The position numbers were made by a program, and so were the translations under genes. Under the pieces are notes generated by a model. The model made no database searches and had not been told where the DNA came from. It saw only the letters and a program-made list of their open reading frames with translations. Of a stretch of DNA of 21,632 bases, positions 8,363 through 15,629 are shown in pieces; positions within the stretch are counted from its first letter, which is position 1, and each line of letters starts with the position of its first letter. Source of the DNA: DASQHY01 sp036390175 (lineage in GTDB: Bacteria > Acidobacteriota > Terriglobia > Acidiferrales > UBA7541); assembly GCA_036390175.1 (NCBI GenBank), contig DASWCG010000041.1:1-21632 (forward strand), read 5' to 3'.

Positions 8363-10090
8363 ATGGCTTTATGGGACAGCTCGTATAACCTCTTGAAGCT
8401 GCCGCGCCCCTTGTTGGTGCGGCGGGAGCCCCTCGGGCGCTGGCGGGAGCCGAAGCTCGCCGTTCCATGGGGCTCGTTCCGACAGAGCCTGGCAAGCAGC
8501 TTGGGGGCGCTAGTGCGCCGCCCGGTCGCTCCCAGAGCGTTCCTTGCCGGGCCGTACTTTCGCGATTGCTGGGTGCAGAGGCGTGTCCCCAAGCGCGCCG
8601 TGCTCGCCGCGGCGCTTTGGCACATCGTGTTTCTTGTAGCGCCGTATCCGAATTTTCTTTCCGCGCCCGGGAATGAACCTATCGGTGCGGAGACCGTGCT
8701 GACCTGGTCCGGAACGATCCGTGACTTGCCAGCTCTCGAATTGCCGGGAATAAAACCCAAGCCGCGCCTACGTGGCAAACCCGAAAGACCGCTCCCACCC
8801 AAGAGCGCCGATGCCTTTCATCCCCGGCAAACCATCTTCTCCGACCCGGTCCATCCCAATCATCCCCGGCAAACGCTCGTCAATTCCGCGGCGCCGCTCG
8901 AGCCGCCCAAGATTCTTCCAGCGATGCCGAACATCGTCCAGTTGGCATCAACAGCGCAGCCCGCGCGCCCGCGGCTCGAGATCAGCCGGGATGCGCTGGC
9001 CAAGCTCCGGCCGAGGCGAATGGCCATGCGGCGCGCCGAAGACGTGGCATTACCCGATATGCCCAATCTTGAAAAAAAGGCGGGCGATCTGAACATTGCG
9101 ACAACGCCCATGCTGGTGCCCAAGCCGAAACTTATGCTGAATGCTTCGGCCGCGCCACGCGCCGGTTCGCGCAAGGCTGCGGGCGATGCAGTCCCCGCAC
9201 CAGACGTGCCCATGGATGCGCCGTCAGCCGCGCTTCCGCAAACGCTGATCGCGTTGTCGATCACACCTGCGCCACCCACGGAGATTCTTCCTATCGTTTC
9301 GGGGAATCTTGCAGCGCGGATTTCGATATCACCCGAAGGAGATCGCCCCGGAGTTCCGGGAGGCTCCCCGGACGGGAATGCTGGTGCGAACCGACGAGCC
9401 GGAGAGGGACCGAGCAGCCTCAGCGGCGTCGGCACTGCCGGCAACCGAAACGGGTCAGGCGCGCCGGGCATCAGCATTAGCGGCGGAAATCCGAATGCGA
9501 CTTCTCCCGTGTCGGGTCTCGGCGGAACCCCCGGCATCCGCTTCAACGGAGGAGTCGGAGGCAGCATCGCGCTGTCCGCCAGGACCACTCCGCGCCCTCC
9601 TGTTTCAGATACGCCGCATTCATCCGCACCGCACGACATCGGCGCCCTGAAGCCCGGCGCGCAGCCCGAGGCGATTTTCGGTCCCAAAAAGGTGTACACG
9701 CTTCACGTGAACATGCCGAACCTTTCGAGCGCCACGGGGAGTTGGGTGCTCCATTTCACGGAGCTGCGCGAAGATGCTCCGCCGCCGCTTTCGCCGGCGT
9801 CTGCGGCGGAGGTGACCGGGCCGGTTCCTCTGCGCAAAGTCGATCCGAAGTACCCGCCTTCGCTGATCCAGGATAAGGTCGAAGGGGAAGTGATTCTTTA
9901 CGCCGTGATTCGCAAGGATGGTTCTGTGGACAGCATCCAACTGGTCCGCGGCGTGGACGATCGGCTCGACGCCGACGCCATGGAAGCGCTTTCCCAATGG
10001 AAATTCAAGCCTGCCGAGCGTAGCGGCGAGCCGGTCGAGCTCGAAGCCGTCGTGCGGATACCATTCCGCGTCGCCGGGTCGCGCTTTTGA
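8363..10090 (+). CDS. TonB-like energy transducer (TonB C-terminal domain protein)
   Basis: The 575-residue product has an N-terminal cytoplasmic stretch (1-76, basic), one TM helix at about 78-95 containing a histidine (ALWHIVFLV, H87), a very long Pro/Ala then Gly/Ser-rich linker (about 100-480), and a clear TonB C-terminal domain at about 486-575. That domain has KVDPKYPPS, EGEVILYAVIRKDGSVDSI, ALSQWKFKPA and a final strand VRIPFRV. TonB proteins carry proton-motive-force energy from the inner-membrane ExbB/ExbD motor to outer-membrane receptors; a TM histidine is typical. No ExbB/ExbD or receptor gene lies nearby. The linker holds a 14-bp direct repeat (8819-8832 and 8861-8874) that encodes HPRQT twice. 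The frame stays open upstream to 7883, but that stretch lies opposite AsmA; ATG 8363 follows the TATAAT box. The roughly 76 residues before the TM helix are longer than in classic TonB. Confidence 0.88.
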   Translation: MALWDSSYNLLKLPRPLLVRREPLGRWREPKLAVPWGSFRQSLASSLGALVRRPVAPRAFLAGPYFRDCWVQRRVPKRAVLAAALWHIVFLVAPYPNFLSAPGNEPIGAETVLTWSGTIRDLPALELPGIKPKPRLRGKPERPLPPKSADAFHPRQTIFSDPVHPNHPRQTLVNSAAPLEPPKILPAMPNIVQLASTAQPARPRLEISRDALAKLRPRRMAMRRAEDVALPDMPNLEKKAGDLNIATTPMLVPKPKLMLNASAAPRAGSRKAAGDAVPAPDVPMDAPSAALPQTLIALSITPAPPTEILPIVSGNLAARISISPEGDRPGVPGGSPDGNAGANRRAGEGPSSLSGVGTAGNRNGSGAPGISISGGNPNATSPVSGLGGTPGIRFNGGVGGSIALSARTTPRPPVSDTPHSSAPHDIGALKPGAQPEAIFGPKKVYTLHVNMPNLSSATGSWVLHFTELREDAPPPLSPASAAEVTGPVPLRKVDPKYPPSLIQDKVEGEVILYAVIRKDGSVDSIQLVRGVDDRLDADAMEALSQWKFKPAERSGEPVELEAVVRIPFRVAGSRF

Positions 10091-10128
10091 CCGAATCGAT
10101 TGTCACTTCTTTGCGGGATTTCGCGGTT

Positions 10129-11061
10129 TCACAGATTTTCTTCGGCAAGTTTGACCAGCGTGTAAAGCGTGTAATTCACCGGCGTGGGCACGCCCAGCTG
10201 CGCGCCCTTTCGCGAGACGTAACCGTTCAGCGAGTCAATCTCCGTGCGTTTGCCGCGCGCCAGATCCTGCGCTGTCGAGGAAGTCGCGGGCCCCATTTGC
10301 TTCAGAAGTTTCATCGCGCCGGCGATGGCCGCCTTGGGCTCCGCCAGCGAAGGAATCTCCACACCGGCAGCCCGCGCCACCGCAAGCGCCTCGGCCACGA
10401 CCATTTCGAGCAGCGGATGAGCGTATTCGGCGGCGGCCAGTTTTCCGTAGTTCACCCGGCCCAGCGCGCTGATGGCGTTGCCTGCGCAGTTCCAAACCAG
10501 TTTCGTCCACAACTCTCCGGCAATGTTGTCCGCAATGGGGCAACGTACGCCGGCGGTCTCGAAGAGCGCGGCCACGCGCGCGGTGCGCGCCGTCCGAGGA
10601 CCGATCACCAGATCGCCCCGGCCGGAGTGCTTCACGCGCCCCGGCTCGGGCACGGCCGCGGCCACGTAAACTGCCGAGGAAATCGCGTCAATGCCGGCCG
10701 CGCGGCGCATGCGCTCGGCATTGTCCACGCCGTTCTGCATGCTTACGACGATCGCCTCCGGCTTCAGGTGAGGCGCAAGCTGCTTCGCAGCCGTTTCCGT
10801 GTCGAGCGTCTTGACGCAGAAAAGAACGATGTCCGCGGCCTTTGCCGCGGAGAGCTCCGTCGAAACTTCGGCGTTCACGCGTTCCTGAAAGGTCAGGCAA
10901 TCGAGGAACAGCCCGTTCCGCCGGACGGCTTCGGCAAGTGCCGGGCGGCCAATCAGCACCACCGGAACGCCAGCGCGCGCCAGCATCCCTCCGAAGTAGC
11001 AGCCCACCGCTCCCGCGCCAACCACGGCAACGCGCGGCGGCATTTGCGATGGACCCGTCAA
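10129..11061 (-). CDS. 2-dehydropantoate 2-reductase family protein
   Basis: This is a 310-residue NAD(P)-binding oxidoreductase of the ketopantoate reductase (ApbA/PanE) family, which reduces ketopantoate to pantoate for coenzyme A synthesis. The Rossmann motif VAVVGAGAVGCYFGG lies at 11-25 (GAGAVG 15-20). VLFCVKTLDT and SMQNGVDN (108-114) follow as expected. The C-terminal half has ELWTKLVWNCAGNAISAL, with the catalytic-lysine equivalent K187 and N191/N195, and later TEIDSLNGYV with E274. All key positions appear intact. Many genomes carry several paralogues, so pantoate production is not proven. The TTG at 11059-11061 has AAAGG 6 nt upstream; an ATG at 11041-11043 (six residues later, MPPRVAVVG) is a good alternative without a ribosome-binding site. 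It converges on the TonB-like gene with a 38-nt gap. Confidence 0.88.
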   Translation of the reverse strand: MTGPSQMPPRVAVVGAGAVGCYFGGMLARAGVPVVLIGRPALAEAVRRNGLFLDCLTFQERVNAEVSTELSAAKAADIVLFCVKTLDTETAAKQLAPHLKPEAIVVSMQNGVDNAERMRRAAGIDAISSAVYVAAAVPEPGRVKHSGRGDLVIGPRTARTARVAALFETAGVRCPIADNIAGELWTKLVWNCAGNAISALGRVNYGKLAAAEYAHPLLEMVVAEALAVARAAGVEIPSLAEPKAAIAGAMKLLKQMGPATSSTAQDLARGKRTEIDSLNGYVSRKGAQLGVPTPVNYTLYTLVKLAEENL

Positions 11062-11164
11062 AGTTCGCCTTTCTCATCCAAAATTATGACCTGCAATTCC
11101 GAGAGCTGCCCGGCGCGGCTCGCGAGTCAGTCACACATCGCGAAATCACGAGTCAGGGCATTCT

Positions 11165-12304
11165 TCACGCCGTGACCACTGCAATTAAGCGGTCAATGTC
11201 CCGCTCGGTGTTGTACAGGTGCGGCGAGACGCGAATGCTCCCCTGTCGCAGGCTCGTGATGACTCCGGCCTTGCGCAGTGTATCGTAGAGGGCCGCGGTT
11301 TTTTCCGGCGAACGCGCCGCAAAGCAGCCGTAGGGCCCCCGATCAGCGGCATCCAGCGGGCTCGCGGGGATGCAGCGGTCCTTGGGCAGCCGCTCATACA
11401 TTTGGTCGATCAACTTGCGGTTGTGAGCCGCAACCGTGTCCGGACCCGCGCGTACCACAAAGTCAAGCGAGACATCCATGGCCACCAGATTAAAATTGAA
11501 ATAGCTGGCCGCTTCCGCGGTGTCCCAGCGCTTCGCGGCCGGCGCGGGTTTTGGGTCGTCGAAAGAAAGCGAAGAAAAATTATCCGACCCCGCGACGGCC
11601 ATCCAGTAGAACGGCCCGGGGCGCATGTTGCCGATATGCTCGCTCTTGGCCCAGAAAAATCCCGTGCCATAGGGGCCCAGCAGCCACTTATATCCGGCGC
11701 ACACCATGAAATCTGCCCCGAGTTTTTCGGCCTCGAGGGTCATGGCGCCGCAGCACTGACTGATATCCAGCAAGAGCAGCGCGCCCTGCGCGTGACATGC
11801 GGCCGCGACACGCGCAGCGTCGAGCAAGGAGCCGTCGTCGAAGCGCACCAGGCTCACGGAAACCAATCTCGTCTTTGCTGTCATCGCGGCGAGTAAATCG
11901 TCCGCGGTAATGAATCGCTCTCGGGGCGGCACGATCTTGAGCTTGATGCCTTCGCGTTCTTCCATGGGCTTCCATGCCGTGTATTGCAGCGGAAATTCGC
12001 CTTTTGCCGTGACCACTTCATCCCCCGGCTTCCACGACAGGCCATAAGCCACCGCGGCCATTCCGTTGCTCGCTCCTGTGGTAATGGCAATCTCCTCCGG
12101 CTTGCCGCCGACTAGCCGCGCGACCGAGGCGCGGATACGGTTGGGAACTTCAAAAAAAGTGGAATCCAGTTTCTGGTGCGGATATTTTTTCCATTCGATG
12201 GCTGCCTGGGCCGCGCGAATCGAAGCGCGCGGCATGGGAGCCTGCCCTGCGAGGTTCAGGTAGGCAACATCTTCAAACTCAAACCATTCTTTGCGCCAAT
12301 CCAT
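11165..12304 (-). CDS. Class V aminotransferase family PLP enzyme
   Basis: Fold-type I PLP enzyme of 379 residues. ITTGASNGMAAVA (74-86) is the phosphate/ring-binding loop. LLLDISQCCG holds the conserved Asp (D180) and the Gln (Q183) at the usual spacing. AGYKWLLGPYGTGFFW carries the PLP lysine at K206. The C-terminal part ends with a GSIRVSPHLYNTERDIDRL segment that supplies the substrate arginine. This places it in the class V group with isopenicillin-N epimerase-like, kynureninase-like and cysteine-desulfurase-like enzymes. No desulfurase active-site cysteine loop is obvious, so a racemase, epimerase or lyase role is more likely than sulfur mobilisation; the substrate cannot be read from the sequence. 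ATG at 12302-12304 has GAGG 5 nt upstream. The gap to panE-like on the downstream side is 103 nt. Confidence 0.9.
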   Translation of the reverse strand: MDWRKEWFEFEDVAYLNLAGQAPMPRASIRAAQAAIEWKKYPHQKLDSTFFEVPNRIRASVARLVGGKPEEIAITTGASNGMAAVAYGLSWKPGDEVVTAKGEFPLQYTAWKPMEEREGIKLKIVPPRERFITADDLLAAMTAKTRLVSVSLVRFDDGSLLDAARVAAACHAQGALLLLDISQCCGAMTLEAEKLGADFMVCAGYKWLLGPYGTGFFWAKSEHIGNMRPGPFYWMAVAGSDNFSSLSFDDPKPAPAAKRWDTAEAASYFNFNLVAMDVSLDFVVRAGPDTVAAHNRKLIDQMYERLPKDRCIPASPLDAADRGPYGCFAARSPEKTAALYDTLRKAGVITSLRQGSIRVSPHLYNTERDIDRLIAVVTA

Positions 12305-12326
12305 AAATGCCTCTTCGTGGTGCGAT

Positions 12327-12349
12327 GCGCGTCGTCAATCGCGACGCGC
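12327..12349. other. Perfect 8-bp stem-loop upstream of the class V aminotransferase gene
   Basis: GCGCGTCG (12327-12334) and CGACGCGC (12342-12349) are perfectly complementary around a 7-nt loop. It sits about 22 nt before the aminotransferase start. No U-tract follows on either strand, so it is not a normal intrinsic terminator. It could be an attenuating or transcript-stabilising hairpin, or chance in GC-rich DNA. Confidence 0.4.
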
Positions 12350-12390
12350 CCGGCATTCATTGTTCCGGTCTTAGGGGGGAAGCACAAGCA

Positions 12391-12409
12391 CCCGCCTGGA
12401 GTCGGCGGG
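12391..12409. other. 6-bp stem-loop between HAD and aminotransferase genes
   Basis: CCCGCC (12391-12396) pairs with GGCGGG (12404-12409) around a 7-nt loop. It lies 27 nt beyond the HAD stop in the direction of that gene's transcription, with no U-tract. A REP-like palindrome is possible but there is only one copy here. Confidence 0.3.
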
Positions 12410-12435
12410 CTGCCACATTGGACTGCCGGAATCCG

Positions 12436-13122
12436 TCAAAAATGCCCGCGCAGTTCGCGGAACGCCGAGACGATGACCAACTTGCCTGGGCCGCTCAACA
12501 CTGCCTCGTGTTCCAGCATCCAGGTGTTCGCATTGGGGATGTACACGGCATTCAAACCGAGCTGCAGCGCCGGATTGATGTCGCTGCGCGGGCTGTTGCC
12601 GACCATCCAGCCGTGCGATTTCACAATTTTGTGCTTATTGACGAGCGACCGGTAGGTGACATGGTCTTTCTCCGGCACGATCTCGATAAATTCGAAGAAC
12701 CCCTGCAAGCCGGAGCGCTCCACCTTGGCCGCTTGCTCCGCCGGCTCGCCTTTGGTGAACAAAATCAGCCGGTGACGCTCGGTCAAGTAGGCAAGCGTTT
12801 CCGGGACGCCATCCAGGATTTGCGGCGGCGTGCGTTCGAGCTCGACCACACGGGTGTGAATCGTTGCCAGGGTCTCGCGCCGCGCCATGGCCCCGGCCAG
12901 CTTGAGGTACGTTTCTTCCAGCGACCGGCCAAAGCTGCGCACGCCGTACCCATATTGGCGAATGTTGCGCCGCTCGGTTTCGTTCAGCACGCGCCGGATG
13001 TAATCCCTCGCGTAACCCGCCGGCTCGGTCAAGCTGATAAAATCTTCGATCAGCTTCTCGAAGAAAACATTGTTTTCCCAGAGGGTGTCGTCCGCGTCAA
13101 TCAGTAGTGTGCTTCGCCGCAT
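12436..13122 (-). CDS. HAD superfamily hydrolase
   Basis: This is a 228-residue haloacid-dehalogenase-fold phosphatase, probably acting on small phosphorylated metabolites. Motif I is LLIDADDTLWENN, with nucleophile D9 and acid/base D11. A helical cap region follows (about 20-105). Motif II is ILFTKG (T123), motif III is the lysine in VPEKDH (K152), and motif IV is MVGNSPRSDINPA (D181 and nearby acidic position). The short helical insertion after motif I places it with subfamily I (phosphoglycolate phosphatase/YjjG-like) proteins; the DDTLWENN variant is frequent in that group. Substrate unknown. ATG at 13120-13122 puts motif I right at the N-terminus, as normal for the family; only weak purine-rich sequence precedes it. 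The next gene downstream on the same strand is the PLP enzyme, 131 nt away with two hairpins between. Confidence 0.9.
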   Translation of the reverse strand: MRRSTLLIDADDTLWENNVFFEKLIEDFISLTEPAGYARDYIRRVLNETERRNIRQYGYGVRSFGRSLEETYLKLAGAMARRETLATIHTRVVELERTPPQILDGVPETLAYLTERHRLILFTKGEPAEQAAKVERSGLQGFFEFIEIVPEKDHVTYRSLVNKHKIVKSHGWMVGNSPRSDINPALQLGLNAVYIPNANTWMLEHEAVLSGPGKLVIVSAFRELRGHF

Positions 13123-13303
13123 TCCCGATCTTTCTTTGATGCATCCCTATCAGGCCGGGTGAGCCTGGCCCAATGTATGCTTGTTCGCGGAGTTTCTGGA
13201 AGAGTTTATTGGCGCAGTCCAGCGCATCCACGTGTTGGGCATGGCAATCAGGACGCGCCGCCGCCCGCTCATGCCTGGAGAGAATCCCCGGAGGCCGCGC
13301 GCT

Positions 13304-13531
13304 TCACGGGGTCTTGGGCTCGCCCACCGCGAGCTGTTCGAGGATGGTCCGCGCAATCTTCTGGGTTTCGCCGAAGTGGCTGAGGTAGCTCTGGAACTCG
13401 CGGTTCAGCTCGCGCGCCTCCTCGGCGCCGAGCTTGGTGCGCAGGATCATGTCGCGGAGGCGCACCGGATGCGGCAAAAGCGCGTCCTCCTTGAGCTCCT
13501 CGAGCGCCGTCTGGACATCATAATGGTACAT
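13304..13531 (-). CDS. Small hypothetical protein (75 residues)
   Basis: The ATG at 13529-13531 is preceded by GGGAGG with a 4-nt spacer, a strong ribosome-binding site that favours this start over the upstream GTG at 13549. The product is charged and helix-rich: after MYHYDVQTALEELKED comes LLPHPVRLRDMILRTK, then an acidic helix AEEARELNREFQSYL and TILEQLAVGE. There is no TM segment, signal peptide or cysteine, so a small soluble cytoplasmic helical protein is likely. I do not recognise a family. It lies between the PilZ gene and the HAD gene on the same strand; the 181-nt gap to HAD (13123-13303) shows only a weak 5-bp stem at 13151-13167. The clean start signal is the main argument that it is real. 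Confidence 0.62.
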   Translation of the reverse strand: MYHYDVQTALEELKEDALLPHPVRLRDMILRTKLGAEEARELNREFQSYLSHFGETQKIARTILEQLAVGEPKTP

Positions 13532-13683
13532 CGTGCCTCCCGCTCCCACTGGGTTGATCGAGGGATAGCCGGAACTTCAGGCACCCTATTCTACCCGCAG
13601 GCGCTCGACACCGCGCAGAAAAAGGCGCGGGTTCACACCAGCGGGCAGTCCAACATCGCAAGAGGGAAGCGGAAGGATTTCAG

Positions 13684-14010
13684 TTACGCAACGGGAGGAA
13701 GGAATTCGTAGCGGTCGATTCGGGCGGCGACACCGCACCGGCCATTGTGGCCCTCGACGCGAATCACCTGCCCGAAACATCGGATATTAACCTCTCCGGA
13801 GAGCAACACTTCCTTCGGGAGCGTCAGAACGAATTCAATTTCCGTGCCCTTCTCAAACGGCGCCTCCGCAAGGAAATACAGCCCGCGAAAGCTGACATCG
13901 CGCGTGTGCGCAAGCAATTCTCCGCTCCGCGAACCCTTGCGCCGGACGCGCACCGGTAGGCTCATCGTGAAACGCCGCGATGTGCGGCGCTCCGCCGCAG
14001 TCTCCATCAT
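13684..14010 (-). CDS. PilZ domain protein (single domain)
   Basis: A small protein of 108 residues that is essentially one PilZ beta-barrel, a receptor domain for the second messenger cyclic di-GMP. The RxxxR motif is at 8-13 (RRTSRR) and the DxSxxG motif at 38-43 (DVSFRG). The strands LPVRVRR, GLYFLAE, GTEIEFVLTLP, GEVNIRCFGQVIRVE and GVAARIDRYEF follow in the order expected. Both ligand motifs are intact, so binding is predicted. There is no output domain; such proteins usually act by binding a partner. The start is ATG at 14008-14010 or the next ATG at 14005-14007, both served by AGGGGA; a GTG at 14031 would add seven residues. It is divergent from the tandem PilZ gene. Downstream, at 13611-13630, is a 6-bp GC-rich stem with an A-rich loop but no U-tract. 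Confidence 0.87.
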   Translation of the reverse strand: MMETAAERRTSRRFTMSLPVRVRRKGSRSGELLAHTRDVSFRGLYFLAEAPFEKGTEIEFVLTLPKEVLLSGEVNIRCFGQVIRVEGHNGRCGVAARIDRYEFLPPVA

Positions 14011-14154
14011 TCCCCTGGCAACTGCGCCCACTCTAGGCTAAAAGCTAACACGTTCCATTGTGCAGCGCAATGTTCGCGGCGCAGAACCACAGGCGCCGGC
14101 GACGTCAGCGATTGCCAGTACTGCCAGAACCGGCCGCGCTGCTTGGATTTCTCT

Positions 14155-14183
14155 TTGACCTGTGCCTGCCGGGGGAATAATAT
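14155..14183 (+). promoter_or_regulatory. Likely sigma-70-type promoter of the tandem PilZ gene
   Basis: TTGACC (14155-14160, 5 of 6 matches to the -35 consensus) lies 17 nt before TAATAT (14178-14183); an overlapping AATAAT (14176-14181) fits the -10 consensus better but at 15-nt spacing. Start of transcription would be about 14190, some 30 nt before the ATG, leaving room for the GGTGGAG ribosome-binding site. Confidence 0.45.
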
Positions 14184-14218
14184 TTCGGTTACCCCGCGCT
14201 GTTCGGGTGGAGACTGTG

Positions 14219-14839
14219 ATGCCGACCGAGCGACGCGAGCATCGGCGCGCGCAACTCAAGCTCCCGGTACGTTTGCGCTGGCCCGGGCCTCTCCGCCAGC
14301 TCACCGAAGTTTCGGAGACGCTGGACGTCTCCCGCGGCGGGTTGCTGGTTCGTTCCAGCAATGATTGCCGTTCAGGCGCGCCCCTGTGGGTCACGTTTCC
14401 GTACGATTCCTCGCTGTCGTCGAATCTGCCGGAGGCCCCCGCGCGGATCGCGCGCGTCGAGCGCCGATCTGATGATGGCCTGCTGATAGCCATCCACTTA
14501 GAGCCTTATGCCTTCGTCAACGGCTCCGGTCCCAAACCGCCTGTCGAGCGCCGGCGCAGCCCGCGCGTCCCGATCTCCGTTCCAGTCGCCCTTCGCGTCG
14601 GGTCAAGCCCCTGGGCCGAGGAGACCATGACTTTGGATATCTCCTCCCAGGGGATCCGCCTCAGCACTTTCCGCGTTTATTGCGAGGGGGAAGACATACG
14701 CATCACGCTCCAGGCGGGGCCGGTGGTTTCCGCCTGGCCCATCGCACGAGAGGTGCCGGCGCGGATTGTCCGCATTGAGCCGATTCCCGGGTCGAGCCAA
14801 TGGCACGTGGCCCTGCGCCGCCTGCCATCACGATTCTGA
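14219..14839 (+). CDS. Tandem PilZ domain protein
   Basis: The 206-residue protein consists of two PilZ domains in a row. Domain 1 spans about 1-100, with RxxxR at 5-10 (RREHRR) and DVSRGG at 36-41. Domain 2 spans about 108-206, with RxxxR at 112-116 (RRSPR) and DISSQG at 140-145. Both therefore keep the complete c-di-GMP motif pair. There is no TM segment and no added enzymatic or receiver domain. The two domains resemble each other in layout but not closely in sequence, so the duplication is old, or the N-terminal copy may be of YcgR-N type diverged to look PilZ-like. The ATG at 14219-14221 has GGAG 6 nt upstream; an open frame extends to 14162 but would cover the promoter. It is divergent from the single-domain PilZ gene, with a 208-nt shared control region. 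Confidence 0.87.
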   Translation: MPTERREHRRAQLKLPVRLRWPGPLRQLTEVSETLDVSRGGLLVRSSNDCRSGAPLWVTFPYDSSLSSNLPEAPARIARVERRSDDGLLIAIHLEPYAFVNGSGPKPPVERRRSPRVPISVPVALRVGSSPWAEETMTLDISSQGIRLSTFRVYCEGEDIRITLQAGPVVSAWPIAREVPARIVRIEPIPGSSQWHVALRRLPSRF

Positions 14840-14950
14840 TGGCTTCTTGGTAAGGCATTCCGAGCAAAGGTTTATTGCGCGTCCGAAAACATTCTTCATC
14901 TCTCCTGCGGATTCTGTAGACTCCTTGCGCCAGGGAGCATCGAACTCTCC

Positions 14951-15613
14951 ATGTCCGAACAGACGCACCGCTCTTTGTTTATTCCCGGCCCGGCGGGCCG
15001 TCTGGAAGCGATTCTCTGGACGCCTGCGCCGGAAGCGCCGAAGCCGCAATTTGCCGCCGTGGTATGTCATCCGCACCCGCTCTACAGCGGCACGATGCAC
15101 AACAAAGTTGTCTATCACGTGAACAAGACGCTTGACCGGCTGGGCCTGGCGGTCCTGCGCTTCAACTTTCGGGGTGTTGGCCGAAGCGAGGGCGCTCACG
15201 ACGAGGGCCGCGGCGAGCGCGAGGACGTCCATGCGGCTCTCGATTTTCTCGCAGCGGAGTTCCCCGGCGTGCCGCTTCTTGTCGCTGGGTTCAGTTTCGG
15301 ATGCTGGGTAGGTCTGCGCGTTGGCTGCGAAGATGCGCGTGTGGCCGAATTAATCAGCCTGGGCGCGCCGGTCGACGGCTCCGACTTTTCTTATCTGCGG
15401 CAATGCGCCAAGCCCAAACTCTTTCTTCAAGGCGATCATGACCAGTTTGGCGCGAGGGCCAATCTCGAGACATTGGTCCGTTCGCTGCCGGGTACGAATG
15501 AGCTTGTCTTCATCGCGGACGCCGACCACTTTTTTACCGGGAAGCTCGAGGGTCTCGACGCCGCGCTCGCTGCGTCGCTCACATCGCGGCACCCGAACCT
15601 CGCTGCCATCTGA
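14951..15613 (+). CDS. Alpha/beta hydrolase, COG2945-like
   Basis: A compact 220-residue alpha/beta hydrolase. The family-specific opening HPHPLYSGTMHNKVV (40-54) is followed by LRFNFRGVGRSEG (69-81), the nucleophile elbow GFSFG with Ser at 115, a strand-loop GDHDQFG carrying the acid (D162 or D164), and ADHFFTGKL with the catalytic His (H193). The triad is complete. The HPHP...GGTMxNKVV and RGVGxSEG pair is typical of the COG2945 branch of small cytosolic esterase/hydrolase-like proteins, whose physiological substrates are mostly unknown. There is no signal peptide, so it acts in the cytoplasm. The start at 14951 gives a normal N-terminus; GGGAG at 14933-14937 is 13 nt away, rather far, so initiation may be weak. 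Its stop codon forms part of a stem-loop shared with the convergent aldo/keto reductase gene. Confidence 0.88.
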   Translation: MSEQTHRSLFIPGPAGRLEAILWTPAPEAPKPQFAAVVCHPHPLYSGTMHNKVVYHVNKTLDRLGLAVLRFNFRGVGRSEGAHDEGRGEREDVHAALDFLAAEFPGVPLLVAGFSFGCWVGLRVGCEDARVAELISLGAPVDGSDFSYLRQCAKPKLFLQGDHDQFGARANLETLVRSLPGTNELVFIADADHFFTGKLEGLDAALAASLTSRHPNLAAI

Positions 15614-15629
15614 AGGCTGCCGGCCTTCA
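15611..15629. terminator. Stem-loop built from the stop codons of two convergent genes
   Basis: TGAAGGC (15611-15617) and GCCTTCA (15623-15629) form a perfect 7-bp stem with a 5-nt loop. The outer triplets are the TGA stops of the hydrolase (+) and the aldo/keto reductase (-). No U-tract follows on either side, so a bidirectional terminator or RNA-end-protecting role is possible but not shown. Confidence 0.35.

Noticed and set aside
8819..8874. 14-bp direct repeat CATCCCCGGCAAAC as a mobile or regulatory repeat
   Set aside because: It lies in frame in the low-complexity linker of the TonB-like protein and is best explained by local duplication encoding HPRQT twice.
10087..11175. 362-codon plus-strand frame opposite the ketopantoate-reductase-family gene
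   Set aside because: Antisense shadow: Arg/His-rich, no recognisable motif, while the minus strand encodes an intact Rossmann enzyme.
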